From Lunatimonas sp. (GTDB lineage Bacteria > Bacteroidota > Bacteroidia > Cytophagales > Cyclobacteriaceae), in the NCBI RefSeq assembly GCF_020832325.1, contig NZ_JAFIEU010000031.1:1-64000 (forward strand): 64,000 nt of DNA, in the 5' to 3' direction. How positions within the stretch are numbered: position 1 is the first letter of the stretch; the number at the start of each line of letters is the position of its first letter. A program made the translations under genes and the position numbers. Of the stretch, positions 28,311 through 37,024 are shown one piece after another. The notes beneath the pieces are model-generated. The model saw nothing but the letters and a program-made list of their open reading frames with translations. It was not told the origin of the DNA and did not search any database.

Positions 28311-28366
28311 TTGGCAAAAAGAAAAGTTGGCGGTATGGTGGCGGATAATTTCCGCACAGCAAAGGT
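28311..28366 (+). pseudogene. 56-bp copy of the 5' coding end of ric
   Basis: These 56 bases match 33140-33195 (codons 4-21 of ric plus two bases) at 54 positions. The two changes are TTA to TTG (silent) and ATT to ATG (Ile to Met). Similarity stops sharply on both sides, and the first REP-like hairpin begins 7 bp later. There is no start codon of its own, so it is a fragment and not a working gene. Confidence 0.85.
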
Positions 28367-28372
28367 TAAGGG

Positions 28373-28506
28373 GGAATTGGAAATTCCTTTTATCTGCCCT
28401 CAAAATTGCAAATTTCGAGGAGCGTGCGAAGCGTGCTGTTTGGGATTTGCAATCCCGAACCTTAGATAAACAGGATTTGCAATCCTATTATCTGCCCTCG
28501 AGGAGC
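28373..28506 (+). repeat. Left REP-like hairpin block flanking the transposase
   Basis: Four short palindromes with 3-nt loops: GGAATT/AATTCC (28373-28387), CCTCAAAATT/AATTTCGAGG (28398-28420, one mismatch), GGGATT/AATCCC (28442-28456) and AGGATT/AATCCT (28472-28486). The spacer TATCTGCCCTC...GAGGAGC occurs twice, the second time (28489-28506) without the inner palindrome. The same units recur in the same orientation to the right of the transposase. They are the likely target or mobile repeats of the RAYT-like enzyme. Confidence 0.85.
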
Positions 28507-28511
28507 GGGGG

Positions 28512-29039
28512 TTATAACGGACTTAACTCAATCTTACTCTTCCTTAAACCATAAAACTCACCGCAACTGCTGTTGATATACTCCTCTTCTTTTTCAACTA
28601 TTCCTGCTCTCACTGGATTCATGTGGATATAGCGGATTTTGGATGCTAAAAAATCTTTCGAATAAATTTCCTCGCCATGGTAGCCATGCTCCCAAAACCA
28701 AATATTCTCCTCTTTCTTGAGCAGCCACAATAGCCACCGCTTTCTACTTTCCCTAGGGTTGTTCTCAATAGCCTTATAAATTGCTTTAGAAGTGAATTTT
28801 CTCAAATCTCTGATGATATCACTTAAGGGTATTTTATCACTGCCTAGTATTAAGTGGCAATGGTTGGTCATAATTACCCAACAGTAGATTTTTAACCCTT
28901 TATTTTCTTGACAATATTGGATGCTATTGATCAATATGTCAACATATTCCTCGCGGGTAAAAACATCCACCCACTGATGAACGGTAAATGTGACATAATG
29001 CATGGCAAACTGATCTCTGATAGTATATGAAAAAGCCAT
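28512..29039 (-). mobile_element. REP-associated (RAYT-like) HUH transposase
   Basis: About 175 residues, of the Y1/IS200-like transposase superfamily. The HUH metal-binding motif is H60-C61-H62 in MTNHCHLIL. The family segments DIIRDLRKFTSKAI and IRYIHMNPVRAGIV are present, and FWEHGYHGEEI occupies the usual WQ..NHP.E position. I cannot place the catalytic tyrosine with certainty. ATG at 29039 is preferred over the in-frame ATG at 29069, which lies inside a TTGACA/TGTCAA palindrome (29059-29074). Hairpin blocks on both sides match the arrangement of RAYT genes with REP sequences. The gene looks intact. Confidence 0.85.
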
Positions 29040-29131
29040 ATTCGAAAATTTTAAAGTATTGACAATCATGTCAATTTACGTAATAGAAAAGAAAAAATAA
29101 AACAATTATAGCGGTTGGATTTTCGGCATGC

Positions 29132-29255
29132 GCTGTTTGGGATTTGCAATCCCGAACCTCAGATAAACAGGATTTGCAATCCTATTATCTAAGACAGGGC
29201 AAGGAGGGGAATTGGAAATTCCTTTTATCTGCCCTCGAAATTGCAAATTTCGAGG
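29132..29255 (+). repeat. Right REP-like hairpin block flanking the transposase
   Basis: The same four palindromes as on the left and in the same orientation, but in the order GGGATT/AATCCC (29139-29153), AGGATT/AATCCT (29169-29183), GGAATT/AATTCC (29208-29222), then CCTCGAAATT/AATTTCGAGG (29233-29255, a perfect 10-bp stem with loop GCA). Left order is A-B and right order is B-A, so this is not a simple direct duplication. Confidence 0.85.
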
Positions 29256-29329
29256 AGCTTGTAGCACAGCGTTTTGCCGATGTGCTGGAGCAGTTTCTCA
29301 CGATTCCGGTGCACATTACGAGGGGATAA
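29256..29329 (+). pseudogene. Diverged duplicate of the 3' end of the ppx/gppA gene
   Basis: The frame reads AQRFADVLEQFLTIPVHITRG and stops at 29327-29329, against AQRFSNVLEQFLRLPIQFELG at the end of the intact gene. By hand count, 29 of 33 bases match over the first 11 codons and 44 of 66 over 22 codons. It abuts the last hairpin directly. The divergence argues for an older or foreign allele tail and against a recent local duplication. Confidence 0.7.
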
Positions 29330-29336
29330 TTTGCTC

Positions 29337-32300
29337 CTATTGGCTAGTAGCCAAATGCGGTTTCTTCGAAATTGTGAAGTAAAAGGTAGTTCCTTTTCCT
29401 TCTTCCGACTCAAGCCACACTTTTCCTCCTAACAGTTCGACCGTCTTTTTGACGATGGCAAGACCAATACCGTTACCGGAGTATTCGTCTTTGTTATGAA
29501 GGCGCTGAAACAGGATAAATATTTTTTCGAAATATTCGGATGAGATACCAATGCCATTATCGGTCACACTGAAAAACCATTCCGAGTCTAACTCTTCCCC
29601 GGTGATTCGGATAATCGGCTGGATTCCTGCGCGTCTGTATTTCACCGCATTTCCAATTAGGTTTTGGAAGATCTGCAAAACGGGCGTTTCATATGAGTAG
29701 ATTTTCGGCATTGGGTCCAATTTTATGCTTCCACCTAATTCTTGTAATTTCTTATTAACCGGCTTTACCAAGTCGCCAATCAGTTGGTTTAGGTCTATCT
29801 CTTCGAGATTTCCTAGCTCCCGGCCTACTCTTGAAAACTCCAATAGGTCAATAATAATATGCTTCATCCTACTGGCACCATCAATGGCAAAATGAATGTA
29901 TTGGTTTGCTTTGTCATCCAGCTTGTCACTGTATCGCTTTTTTAGCAGGCCCATAAATCCGGTGATCATCCGAAGGGGTTCCTGTAGGTCATGAGAAGCA
30001 ATGAACGCAAATTGCTCTAGTTCTTGATTGGATAGCTCCAATTTGTGGACGTTATTTTTCAGTTCATTGTTTATGCGTTGTAGCTCTGTTTCAGCCAGCT
30101 TTTTTTTGTGGATATCCTGAATGCTTCCATAGATTCGCGTGCATTTTCCATCCTCAAAAACTGGGATTCCGATGGATTGTACCCATTTTTCCCGTCCATT
30201 CTTTGTCACTGCCAACGATTCTATGGTATACCTTTTGTTTTGTTCAATTGCCGTTTGAAATGCACGCTGAACTTCCTCTAGGCTTTCAGAACGATAAAAC
30301 GTCATCACATTCTCCAAATTTGGTTTGAAGTCATAGGGTACCTCAAAGATGTCGCAGGTGGTAGGTGTCCAGTGTATGGTATTTTGGATGAAATTGATCT
30401 CCCATCCCCCCACTTTGGACAGATTCGAGGCCGAATCAAGTAGTTCTTTTATCTTTCTAATTTCGGAAATATCCTTTACGGTGCCTACCACTCGAATCGC
30501 TTCTCCTTGCTCACCCCGGATTATCACCCCGGAATCCTCTACCCATCGGTATTCTCCACTGCCATCGCGAAGACGATAGCTATAGTTCCACGCGGTAGAG
30601 TCGCTCTCATGGATGATTTTTCCGAATACAGCGAGGGTTTCTTCTTTGTCCTGTCCATGCATCAGTCGTTGGTACCAGGTCGTAGTGAGGGGTTCGTCAT
30701 CCGCAATTGAATGGCCAAATATGCGGGAGAAGTTTTTACCTAGGAAAAGTTCTCCGGTTGACGGAGTTACTTCGTAGATAACCTCCGAACTGGCATCCGC
30801 AAGTACCTCGTACCGTTCGTTGATTTCTTTGATCTGCTTTTCCATTTGACTCCGGTTGGTGATGTCAATGCCCGAGCATTGAATTTCTATCGGTTCACTG
30901 TCGGAATCAAGCAGGCAAACAAAATCCCATAGGGTTGTAATGACTTTCCCCGGTATTTTAGTCGGCTTATCCATCTCAACCTGAAATGCACGGCCTGGCT
31001 CCTTTAAGCATTTCTGCACTACTTCGACAACGTTGGCGTGGTGGTAATCACAGATTGATGTTAAACACGTTTCACCCAAAAGCCCTTCGGTATGCATCCA
31101 TCCAAAGGCATCTATAAATTTCTTGTTGGCAAAGGTATACCTACCCTCAAGATCGGTTTTGATCACATAATTGCTATGGGATTCAAAAAATAGGCGGTAT
31201 CTGGCTTCACTCTGCTCCAGCTTTAACTGAAATTCCTTTTGTTTTGTGACATCACGGGAATTAGTCAGAATACCCTTAAAGGCTTCATCGTCAATGAAAT
31301 TTGTCGAGATAGTCTCCAACCATCGCCAGTTTCCGGAAAAATCTAAAAACCGATAAGGACTTAGTTCTACCCGCTTTGTCTTTTTAATTTCTAAAAAACC
31401 TTCAAAAACTTGTGGCAGATCGTCTGGGTGAACCAATTCAAAGGCATTTTTTCCTAACATCGTATTCGGATCATACCCCATGATATTCCATGCAGTATTC
31501 CCAATAAATGTGAAGTTACCCGAAAGGTCAAGGACAGTAATGATGTCGCCGCCTTCTTCTACAATGGCTCTGAATTTCCGTTCACTGGCGGCCATGGCCT
31601 GTTCTGCCTGTCTTGTAGCCGTAATGTCTAATCCAATGCCGATGATGCAGTTTTTTCCGTCATACGTGAACTGAGACCCCTTAAATAAAAAAATGAACTG
31701 CTTTCCAGTTTTACTAATAAGCGTTGCTTCTACGGTTGCCTCACCTTCTGAAAAAGCAGTTTGTATAACATTTCTGACTTTTTCCTTTTCTTCGTCTCTA
31801 AAAAAATCCAGTGGATACATGCTTTTGTATTCTTCTGGTGAATATTCCGAATAGTGGGTCATGGCATTATTCACCAATAGGTGGTTGCCATTTTCGTCAA
31901 ACAAAAAAAATGGAATAGGGAGTTTATCGATCACTTCCTGCAGTTGACTCGCTTTTTCGTTTAGCTCCTGTTCTAACTTTTCCCGGTGGGAAAGCTCGAT
32001 TAATTGAGCAGCTTGGTCTGCCAATAAACTGAGGGCACATTCTTGGTCTTTTTTTAGTACGCGGGGTTGATAGTCCCAGATGGACAATGCACCGAGCAGT
32101 TCGCCGGTTTTGGACAGGAGCGGGTATCCTGCGTAGAAGTGAAGATCTAAGTCGCCAGCGCGCGGGCCAAGTTCCTGGTATCGTAAGTCCGTTGCTACTT
32201 CACTTACAATGACCGGACCCTGATCAAACGGAACAGAACCAGCGCAAATCGGACACGAAATTGGTGCTGGCTGATCCATTCCAGTGGAAAAAAACAAATC

Positions 32301-32414
32301 ACCACCCTGCAGTACCGATAAAAGGGCTATGGGCACCTCACCGATATAGGCAGCTAATTTGGCATTTTTTTGAAAGTCAACAGGTGAATCTTGGGGCGAT
32401 TTATCTGGGTGCAT
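29337..32414 (-). CDS. GAF/multi-PAS sensor histidine kinase
   Basis: A 1025-residue soluble kinase with no membrane segments. An N-terminal GAF-like domain (about residues 20-150) contains several cysteines (CPICAG). It is followed by about five PAS/PAC modules (about 155-785) and a HisKA domain with phospho-His in FIASHDLQEPLRM. The ATPase domain has N-box NLIGNAVKYR, DNGIGIS and GNGIGLAIVKKTVE. No receiver domain and no adjacent regulator gene are seen. It sits between the transposase region and the NO-related rrf2-ric genes, divergent from them. Whether it senses redox, NO or another cue is unknown. Confidence 0.93.
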   Translation of the reverse strand: MHPDKSPQDSPVDFQKNAKLAAYIGEVPIALLSVLQGGDLFFSTGMDQPAPISCPICAGSVPFDQGPVIVSEVATDLRYQELGPRAGDLDLHFYAGYPLLSKTGELLGALSIWDYQPRVLKKDQECALSLLADQAAQLIELSHREKLEQELNEKASQLQEVIDKLPIPFFLFDENGNHLLVNNAMTHYSEYSPEEYKSMYPLDFFRDEEKEKVRNVIQTAFSEGEATVEATLISKTGKQFIFLFKGSQFTYDGKNCIIGIGLDITATRQAEQAMAASERKFRAIVEEGGDIITVLDLSGNFTFIGNTAWNIMGYDPNTMLGKNAFELVHPDDLPQVFEGFLEIKKTKRVELSPYRFLDFSGNWRWLETISTNFIDDEAFKGILTNSRDVTKQKEFQLKLEQSEARYRLFFESHSNYVIKTDLEGRYTFANKKFIDAFGWMHTEGLLGETCLTSICDYHHANVVEVVQKCLKEPGRAFQVEMDKPTKIPGKVITTLWDFVCLLDSDSEPIEIQCSGIDITNRSQMEKQIKEINERYEVLADASSEVIYEVTPSTGELFLGKNFSRIFGHSIADDEPLTTTWYQRLMHGQDKEETLAVFGKIIHESDSTAWNYSYRLRDGSGEYRWVEDSGVIIRGEQGEAIRVVGTVKDISEIRKIKELLDSASNLSKVGGWEINFIQNTIHWTPTTCDIFEVPYDFKPNLENVMTFYRSESLEEVQRAFQTAIEQNKRYTIESLAVTKNGREKWVQSIGIPVFEDGKCTRIYGSIQDIHKKKLAETELQRINNELKNNVHKLELSNQELEQFAFIASHDLQEPLRMITGFMGLLKKRYSDKLDDKANQYIHFAIDGASRMKHIIIDLLEFSRVGRELGNLEEIDLNQLIGDLVKPVNKKLQELGGSIKLDPMPKIYSYETPVLQIFQNLIGNAVKYRRAGIQPIIRITGEELDSEWFFSVTDNGIGISSEYFEKIFILFQRLHNKDEYSGNGIGLAIVKKTVELLGGKVWLESEEGKGTTFYFTISKKPHLATSQ

Positions 32415-32602
32415 ACGGGGGATTGTATTCGATCAGTCTAGTACTGATTGCTACAGCAATAGGCTATCGAATACCCTAGTAAATATCACCATAAATTAAA
32501 TCTAGAGCAACTTGTAAGAAGGCTAAGCGAAAAAATAATGGCGTTTTATTTTTGAAAAATCGAGAATAAGGAATTTTAGTAGAAAATAAATAAAGGATAA
32601 AA

Positions 32603-32632
32603 TTGTCGTTAAATAAATAAAAGATATATTTG
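32603..32632 (+). promoter_or_regulatory. Promoter of the rrf2-ric operon
   Basis: TTG at 32603-32605, a 19-bp spacer, then TATATTTG at 32625-32632. This matches the Bacteroidota sigma-A consensus TTG-N19/21-TAnnTTTG and ends 20 bp before the rrf2 ATG. An A/T-rich, partly symmetric context (GGATAAAATTGTC against GATATATTTGTCC) could hold an Rrf2 operator, but that is a guess. Confidence 0.7.
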
Positions 32633-32652
32633 TCCTGTAATGGTTGTTTCCC

Positions 32653-33084
32653 ATGTTTTCAAAAGCGTGTAAATATGCCATAAATGCCATGATCTACGTT
32701 GCCACCCTGCAATCCGAAAAAAAGCGTGCAGGATTGAAAGATATTGCGTTGGCCATAAGCTCTCCAGAAGCTTTTACGGGCAAGATTTTGCATGCACTGG
32801 TCAAGAGTGAGCTTCTGGTGTCCACAAAGGGGCCAAATGGGGGATTTGCGCTGAAGAATAGCCCCGATGAAATTGTTCTCGCTGAAATCGTCGTCAGTGT
32901 AGACGGGGAAATGCGCCTTAAGGCCTGTGCAATCGGTATAGAAAAGTGCTCCAAGCAATATCCGTGTCCGGTGCATTTTAAGTTTAAGGCTGTGCGCGAA
33001 CACCTGTTTGGTATGTTGCTGACCACCAATTTGAAGGAAGTCGCAGAGCGGGTAAATACCGGCTTGAGCTTTCTAAAGCAGTAA
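32653..33084 (+). CDS. Rrf2-family (NsrR-like) iron-sulfur transcriptional regulator
   Basis: A 143-residue winged-helix protein of the Rrf2 family (MFSKACKYAINAMIYVA; recognition-helix region about 28-60; wing KGPNGGFAL). Three cysteines, C92-x6-C99-x5-C105, match the cluster-binding arrangement of NsrR/IscR-type members. ATG at 32653 is chosen over TTG at 32644. It lies 46 bp before ric, so sensing NO or iron-sulfur status and controlling ric is the simplest reading. Confidence 0.9.
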   Translation: MFSKACKYAINAMIYVATLQSEKKRAGLKDIALAISSPEAFTGKILHALVKSELLVSTKGPNGGFALKNSPDEIVLAEIVVSVDGEMRLKACAIGIEKCSKQYPCPVHFKFKAVREHLFGMLLTTNLKEVAERVNTGLSFLKQ

Positions 33085-33130
33085 AAGGAATTACCAAAAT
33101 AAAAGATAAAAACATCCCTAATAAACAACT

Positions 33131-33856
33131 ATGGAAGCATTAGCAAAAAGAAAAGTTGGCGGTATTGTGGCGGATAATTTCCGCACAGCAAAGGTATTTA
33201 CAGCATATGGCATAGACTTTTGCTGCAAAGGTGGTATTACCTTAGAGGCAGCATGTGAAAAAAACGACGTGGCCCTTGATTCACTGATTCGTAAGCTAAC
33301 GGAGGTAGCGGCATTGCCTGAGGAGCTGGTGTATACCAGCCAGCCAATGAATGAGTTGATCGACCACATTGTATCCACACACCATGCTTATGTGGAGAAC
33401 ACCATCCCACCATTAAGGGCCTATCTGCAAAAGTTGGCGCAGGTACATGGTGATCGACATCCGGAGCTACACGAGATCAAGGACTTGTTTCTCGAGGCGG
33501 CGGACGGCTTGACGGTTCACATGAAAAAGGAGGAATTGATTTTGTTTCCTTATATTAAAGCCATGCAATCTGCTATTGACAACGGATTTACCCTTTCGCA
33601 GCCGCATTTTGGGCATATCGATAACCCCATAAGCATGATGGAAGATGAACACGATGCAGAGGGGGAGCGTTTTCGCCGAATTTCCGAACTTAGCGACAGC
33701 TACACCACTCCGTCGGACGGGTGTCAGACTTACCGTGTCGCTTATGCCATGCTGAAAGAGTTTGAGGAGGATTTGCATACGCATATCCATTTGGAAAACA
33801 ATATCTTGTTTCCGAAAGCAAAAGACCAATTCGCACGGTTGATTCAGCCTGCTTAG
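33131..33856 (+). CDS. ric: Iron-sulfur cluster repair di-iron protein (Ric/ScdA/YtfE family)
   Basis: A 241-residue protein with an N-terminal ScdA_N (DUF542) domain carrying the C31-C32 pair in YGIDFCCKGG. A hemerythrin-like four-helix bundle (about 75-235) follows, with His and Glu ligands in HHAYVENTIPPL, HMKKEELILFPYI, EDEHDAEGE and HIHLENNILFP. Family members release iron to rebuild clusters damaged by NO or peroxide. It is cotranscribed with the Rrf2 regulator. A 56-bp copy of codons 4-21 exists at 28311-28366. Confidence 0.95.
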   Translation: MEALAKRKVGGIVADNFRTAKVFTAYGIDFCCKGGITLEAACEKNDVALDSLIRKLTEVAALPEELVYTSQPMNELIDHIVSTHHAYVENTIPPLRAYLQKLAQVHGDRHPELHEIKDLFLEAADGLTVHMKKEELILFPYIKAMQSAIDNGFTLSQPHFGHIDNPISMMEDEHDAEGERFRRISELSDSYTTPSDGCQTYRVAYAMLKEFEEDLHTHIHLENNILFPKAKDQFARLIQPA

Positions 33857-34071
33857 TATCATGGAAACCTTCCAATACCCAACAGCTGTTGATTTGCACC
33901 TGAGTGACTAATTAGTAAATTAATAGATAAAAAAATCTTTTACTAAAAAGTTTTACGATATTAACCTCTGTGCCTTTCAAACCTTTCGGGATGGAATGCT
34001 TATTTTCCATAGAATCAACGTAAACACTTCCAGTATTTCAAGAGTCTTTCACAGCTGGTGGTGATCGGTCG

Positions 34072-35032
34072 AAACTAGATGAAATTTCAGTGGCATTGGA
34101 TTTAGATGAATGGGTCTATGGAAAATTAGTCCGTTACTTCAAACGGAGCAGCCTACTAGCGGAACAGGAGATGTCGCACAAGGTGGACTTGGAAACCATA
34201 CGTCCAAGATTGACCTTGCTGGCCAGGGCCATTATCGGGATGGCCATTACGATTTTTCCTACGGAGCGGGAGGGAGGGTATAAGAGTACCAATCATTTCC
34301 TCCCGATTTCGTTTTCCGCCATGCCGACTTGAGAAGAAAACCTATACTTCTTTTTCTATAGACTCCTTTATATAAGCGCCCAGCAAGAGCTAGGACGATG
34401 CTGGATCACGGAATACGACGATGTTGCACGCCAAGGCGGTAGAGGAGGTCAAATCCCTTACAATTGATAAGCAGCAACTGGAAGACTACGTGCTGTTACA
34501 CAACTTCAAAAATATATACCTATCGAACCGAAAAATGGAAAAAGGCCTTTCCAAATTGCTTCTTCTGGATATCAGTCTTTCCAGTGATGGGTATGCGGCA
34601 AACAACCGGGTGATCGATGTGGAAAAGGAGGTTTCCTTTCTTTTTGGAGAAATTCTCAATGAATACGCCATTGATTTTTCCATCGATTCATTTTATTCCA
34701 AAACCCGGAATAATTCCACCTACCTTACTTTCAAGGAGTTTGAAGAAAGCTGGAAAGTGGGCAGGCAGCGAATCGGGGCGGTGGAGCCTTAGGGATATAC
34801 CCGCGCCGGTGCCGCTCTGCGCCATGCCGGGGCTCGATTGGATCAGCGACCTACGAAAAACAAATGGGGGATTCTGATTTCTGACGGAAAACCCAATGAC
34901 TACAACCGCGATGTAGGGAAATATGGCATTCAAGATATCAAGCAAGCCCTGCGGGAACTCAACGAACGTCAGATTCATTCCTACGCCTTGGCGATTAAGC
35001 CTGCGAAAAATCGGAAATTAGGGAGATGTTGA
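34072..35032 (+). pseudogene. norD: Decayed norD (nitric oxide reductase activation protein) gene
   Basis: Three stretches together read like NorD: an N-terminal part (34081-34329) with RPRLTLLARAIIG and FPTEREGGYKSTNHFLP, then an in-frame TGA at 34330-34332 with clear continuation (EENLYFFFYRLLYISAQQEL). A frame change near 34410 follows, then the VWA/MIDAS segment LLLLDISLSSDGYAANNRVI, an in-frame TAG at 34790-34792, and continuation GYTRAGAALRHAGARLDQ and ISDGKPNDY up to 35032. At about 320 codons it is well short of usual NorD length, so an internal deletion is likely too. No norB or norC lies next to it. Confidence 0.85.
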
Positions 35033-35177
35033 GCTGAGGATTCGCCCTGAAAGAACACCTTTTCCATAAAATTTTGTACCAGTAACGTCATGTCGACTGG
35101 TGTGAGGGGACAAAATGTTTAACGTTTCTGTTACCAAAGGAAGATTTAGGCGACAACGTTTTTATTCAAATCAAGCA

Positions 35178-35759
35178 ATGAACCACCTGCTAAATCAAAT
35201 CCGAAACTGTACGCTTTGTACTGAAGTGCTCCCCCTCGGGCCAAGGCCGGTGGTATGTCTGAGTGCCCGTAGTCGCATCCTGATCGTGGGGCAGGCGCCG
35301 GGAACCAAGGTGCATGCTTCCGGTATTCCCTGGGATGACCAAAGCGGCAAGGAACTCCGGCGATGGTTAGATGTGGACTCCGAGACCTTTTATGATACGG
35401 AGCTATTCGGTATCATGCCCATGGGGTTTTGCTATCCGGGCAGGGGAAAGGGTGGCGACCTGCCCCCACGCAAAGAATGTGCACCTTTGTGGCATAGCCA
35501 AGCGCTTGCGCAGATGCCTCAAATCAAACTGGTGTTGTTGATTGGTCAATACGCCCAGCAATATTATTTGGACGATAGGCGAATGGCCTCCCTGACGGAA
35601 ACTGTAAAGTCCTTTCGGGAATACCTTCCGAAATTTTTCCCGTTGGTACATCCCTCGCCGCGGAACAAATTATGGCAGCGGCGCAATCCGTGGTTTGAGG
35701 ACGAAGTGGTTCCAGAGCTTCGCAAGGTGGTTTTTGAAGTGCTTCGGCAGGGTGGTTAA
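35178..35759 (+). CDS. Uracil-DNA glycosylase superfamily protein
   Basis: About 193 residues with the superfamily motifs GQAPG (about residues 38-42), WDDQSGKELRRWL and the C-terminal HPSPRN, so DNA base-excision activity on uracil is plausible. A CTLC pair near the N-terminus recalls the iron-sulfur families, but a full four-cysteine set is not seen. ATG at 35178 is chosen over an in-frame ATG at 35115 because the conserved part begins here. It is the first intact gene after the norD remnant. Confidence 0.85.
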   Translation: MNHLLNQIRNCTLCTEVLPLGPRPVVCLSARSRILIVGQAPGTKVHASGIPWDDQSGKELRRWLDVDSETFYDTELFGIMPMGFCYPGRGKGGDLPPRKECAPLWHSQALAQMPQIKLVLLIGQYAQQYYLDDRRMASLTETVKSFREYLPKFFPLVHPSPRNKLWQRRNPWFEDEVVPELRKVVFEVLRQGG

Positions 35760-35930
35760 TGTGCACTAAACTCGGTAATTATCAAGTAGTGCGGTGTTAC
35801 ATTTAATGCCGTTTTGCCTTAAAGGACCGTTGGTGTATATCTCTTGGGTGATGGTTTCCATTTTTGGAATAAGCAGGGGATTTATGGGTTTTATTTCCGA
35901 TTTTTGCACCCGAAAACAAATCCAACGGGA

Positions 35931-36950
35931 ATGAAATACAGAGGAGCAGTGTACACCTGGTTGATGACGGGTTGCGTGATGGTTCTGATGATGGTGGTGG
36001 TCGGCGGCATTACCCGCCTTACCCAGTCAGGCCTTTCCATGGTACGGTGGGAGCCCATTATTGGTACGCTGCCACCCTTGACAGAACAAAAGTGGCAGCA
36101 GGAGTTTGAAGCCTACCAAGCGACCCCGGAATTTGAAGTTTACAATAGCCATTTTTCACTAGAGGATTTCAAGAAGATTTATTTTTGGGAATATGTCCAC
36201 CGTTTATTGGGACGCATTGTGGGCTTGGTGTTTATCTTTCCGGCGATTTACTTCTGGGTAAAGGGAGCCTTTGACGCCCGGATGAAAAAACAGGTGGTGA
36301 TCATCTTTTTCGGAGGCTTGTTTCAAGGAGTCTTGGGCTGGTACATGGTTAAGAGTGGCTTGGTGGATCAGCCGCATGTAAGTCATTTTCGACTGGCAGC
36401 GCATTTGTCCACCGCACTGACACTTGCTGCCTACATCTTTTGGGTATCTTTGGAATGGAAGCCCTTCAACACCGTGGAGGCCGATGGCATACGCCGTTTG
36501 GGAGTTGGTTTAATGGTCGTTTTGGGCATTCAAATAGTCTACGGGGCCTTTGTGGCGGGATTGAAAGCAGGTAAGATGTACAACACCTTTCCGAAGATGG
36601 GAAGAAATTGGTTTCCAGCTGAAATGGGAACAGCCTTTGACATCCATGGCGTATTGGCCGTGGTAGAAAACGGCATCCCTATCCAATTTATCCACCGGTA
36701 TTTGGCGTATGCAGTGTTGCTCGGTGTGGTTTGGATTTGGTGGAAGATCCGTAGCAATTTTCCCAAGCTCCGGTTTGCGGGTAATCTCTTACTAGGGTTA
36801 GTATCCTTACAGTTCCTGCTCGGTGTATTTACACTTATATATGCAGTACCTGTTTCCCTTGGGGTGCTGCATCAGTTGGGAGCGACGTTGCTTCTGCTCG
36901 GTCTTGTTTATTTGATCAAAAAAACGTCTACACCGAAACCTGTGGGCTGA
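35931..36950 (+). CDS. ctaA: COX15/CtaA-family heme A synthase
   Basis: A 339-residue membrane protein with about eight helices and the conserved heme-ligand motifs: GGITRLTQSGLSM, EYVHRLLGRIVG, HFRLAAHLSTAL, FIHRYLAY and LHQLGAT. It oxidises the methyl group of heme O to make heme A for cytochrome c oxidase. ATG at 35931 is chosen over the in-frame start at 35844 because the first helix and the GGxTRLT motif follow directly. No ctaB is adjacent. Confidence 0.93.
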   Translation: MKYRGAVYTWLMTGCVMVLMMVVVGGITRLTQSGLSMVRWEPIIGTLPPLTEQKWQQEFEAYQATPEFEVYNSHFSLEDFKKIYFWEYVHRLLGRIVGLVFIFPAIYFWVKGAFDARMKKQVVIIFFGGLFQGVLGWYMVKSGLVDQPHVSHFRLAAHLSTALTLAAYIFWVSLEWKPFNTVEADGIRRLGVGLMVVLGIQIVYGAFVAGLKAGKMYNTFPKMGRNWFPAEMGTAFDIHGVLAVVENGIPIQFIHRYLAYAVLLGVVWIWWKIRSNFPKLRFAGNLLLGLVSLQFLLGVFTLIYAVPVSLGVLHQLGATLLLLGLVYLIKKTSTPKPVG

Positions 36951-37024
36951 CACCATAGGGGCTTGGTAGAAAGTATTTAACGGAGGAAATACGTTGATTG
37001 GAATATCCTTTCCACATGGGTATT

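Noticed and set aside
28206-28469. 87-codon frame starting in an ATGA overlap with the phosphatase stop and running in frame through the ric copy
   Set aside because: It is a chimera of unrelated pieces and hairpin repeats with no natural composition; treated as fortuitous.
34330-34792. In-frame TGA and TAG in the norD-like gene as recoded codons
   Set aside because: A frame change and apparent internal loss occur as well, and no SECIS-like or other recoding signal was seen; decay is simpler.
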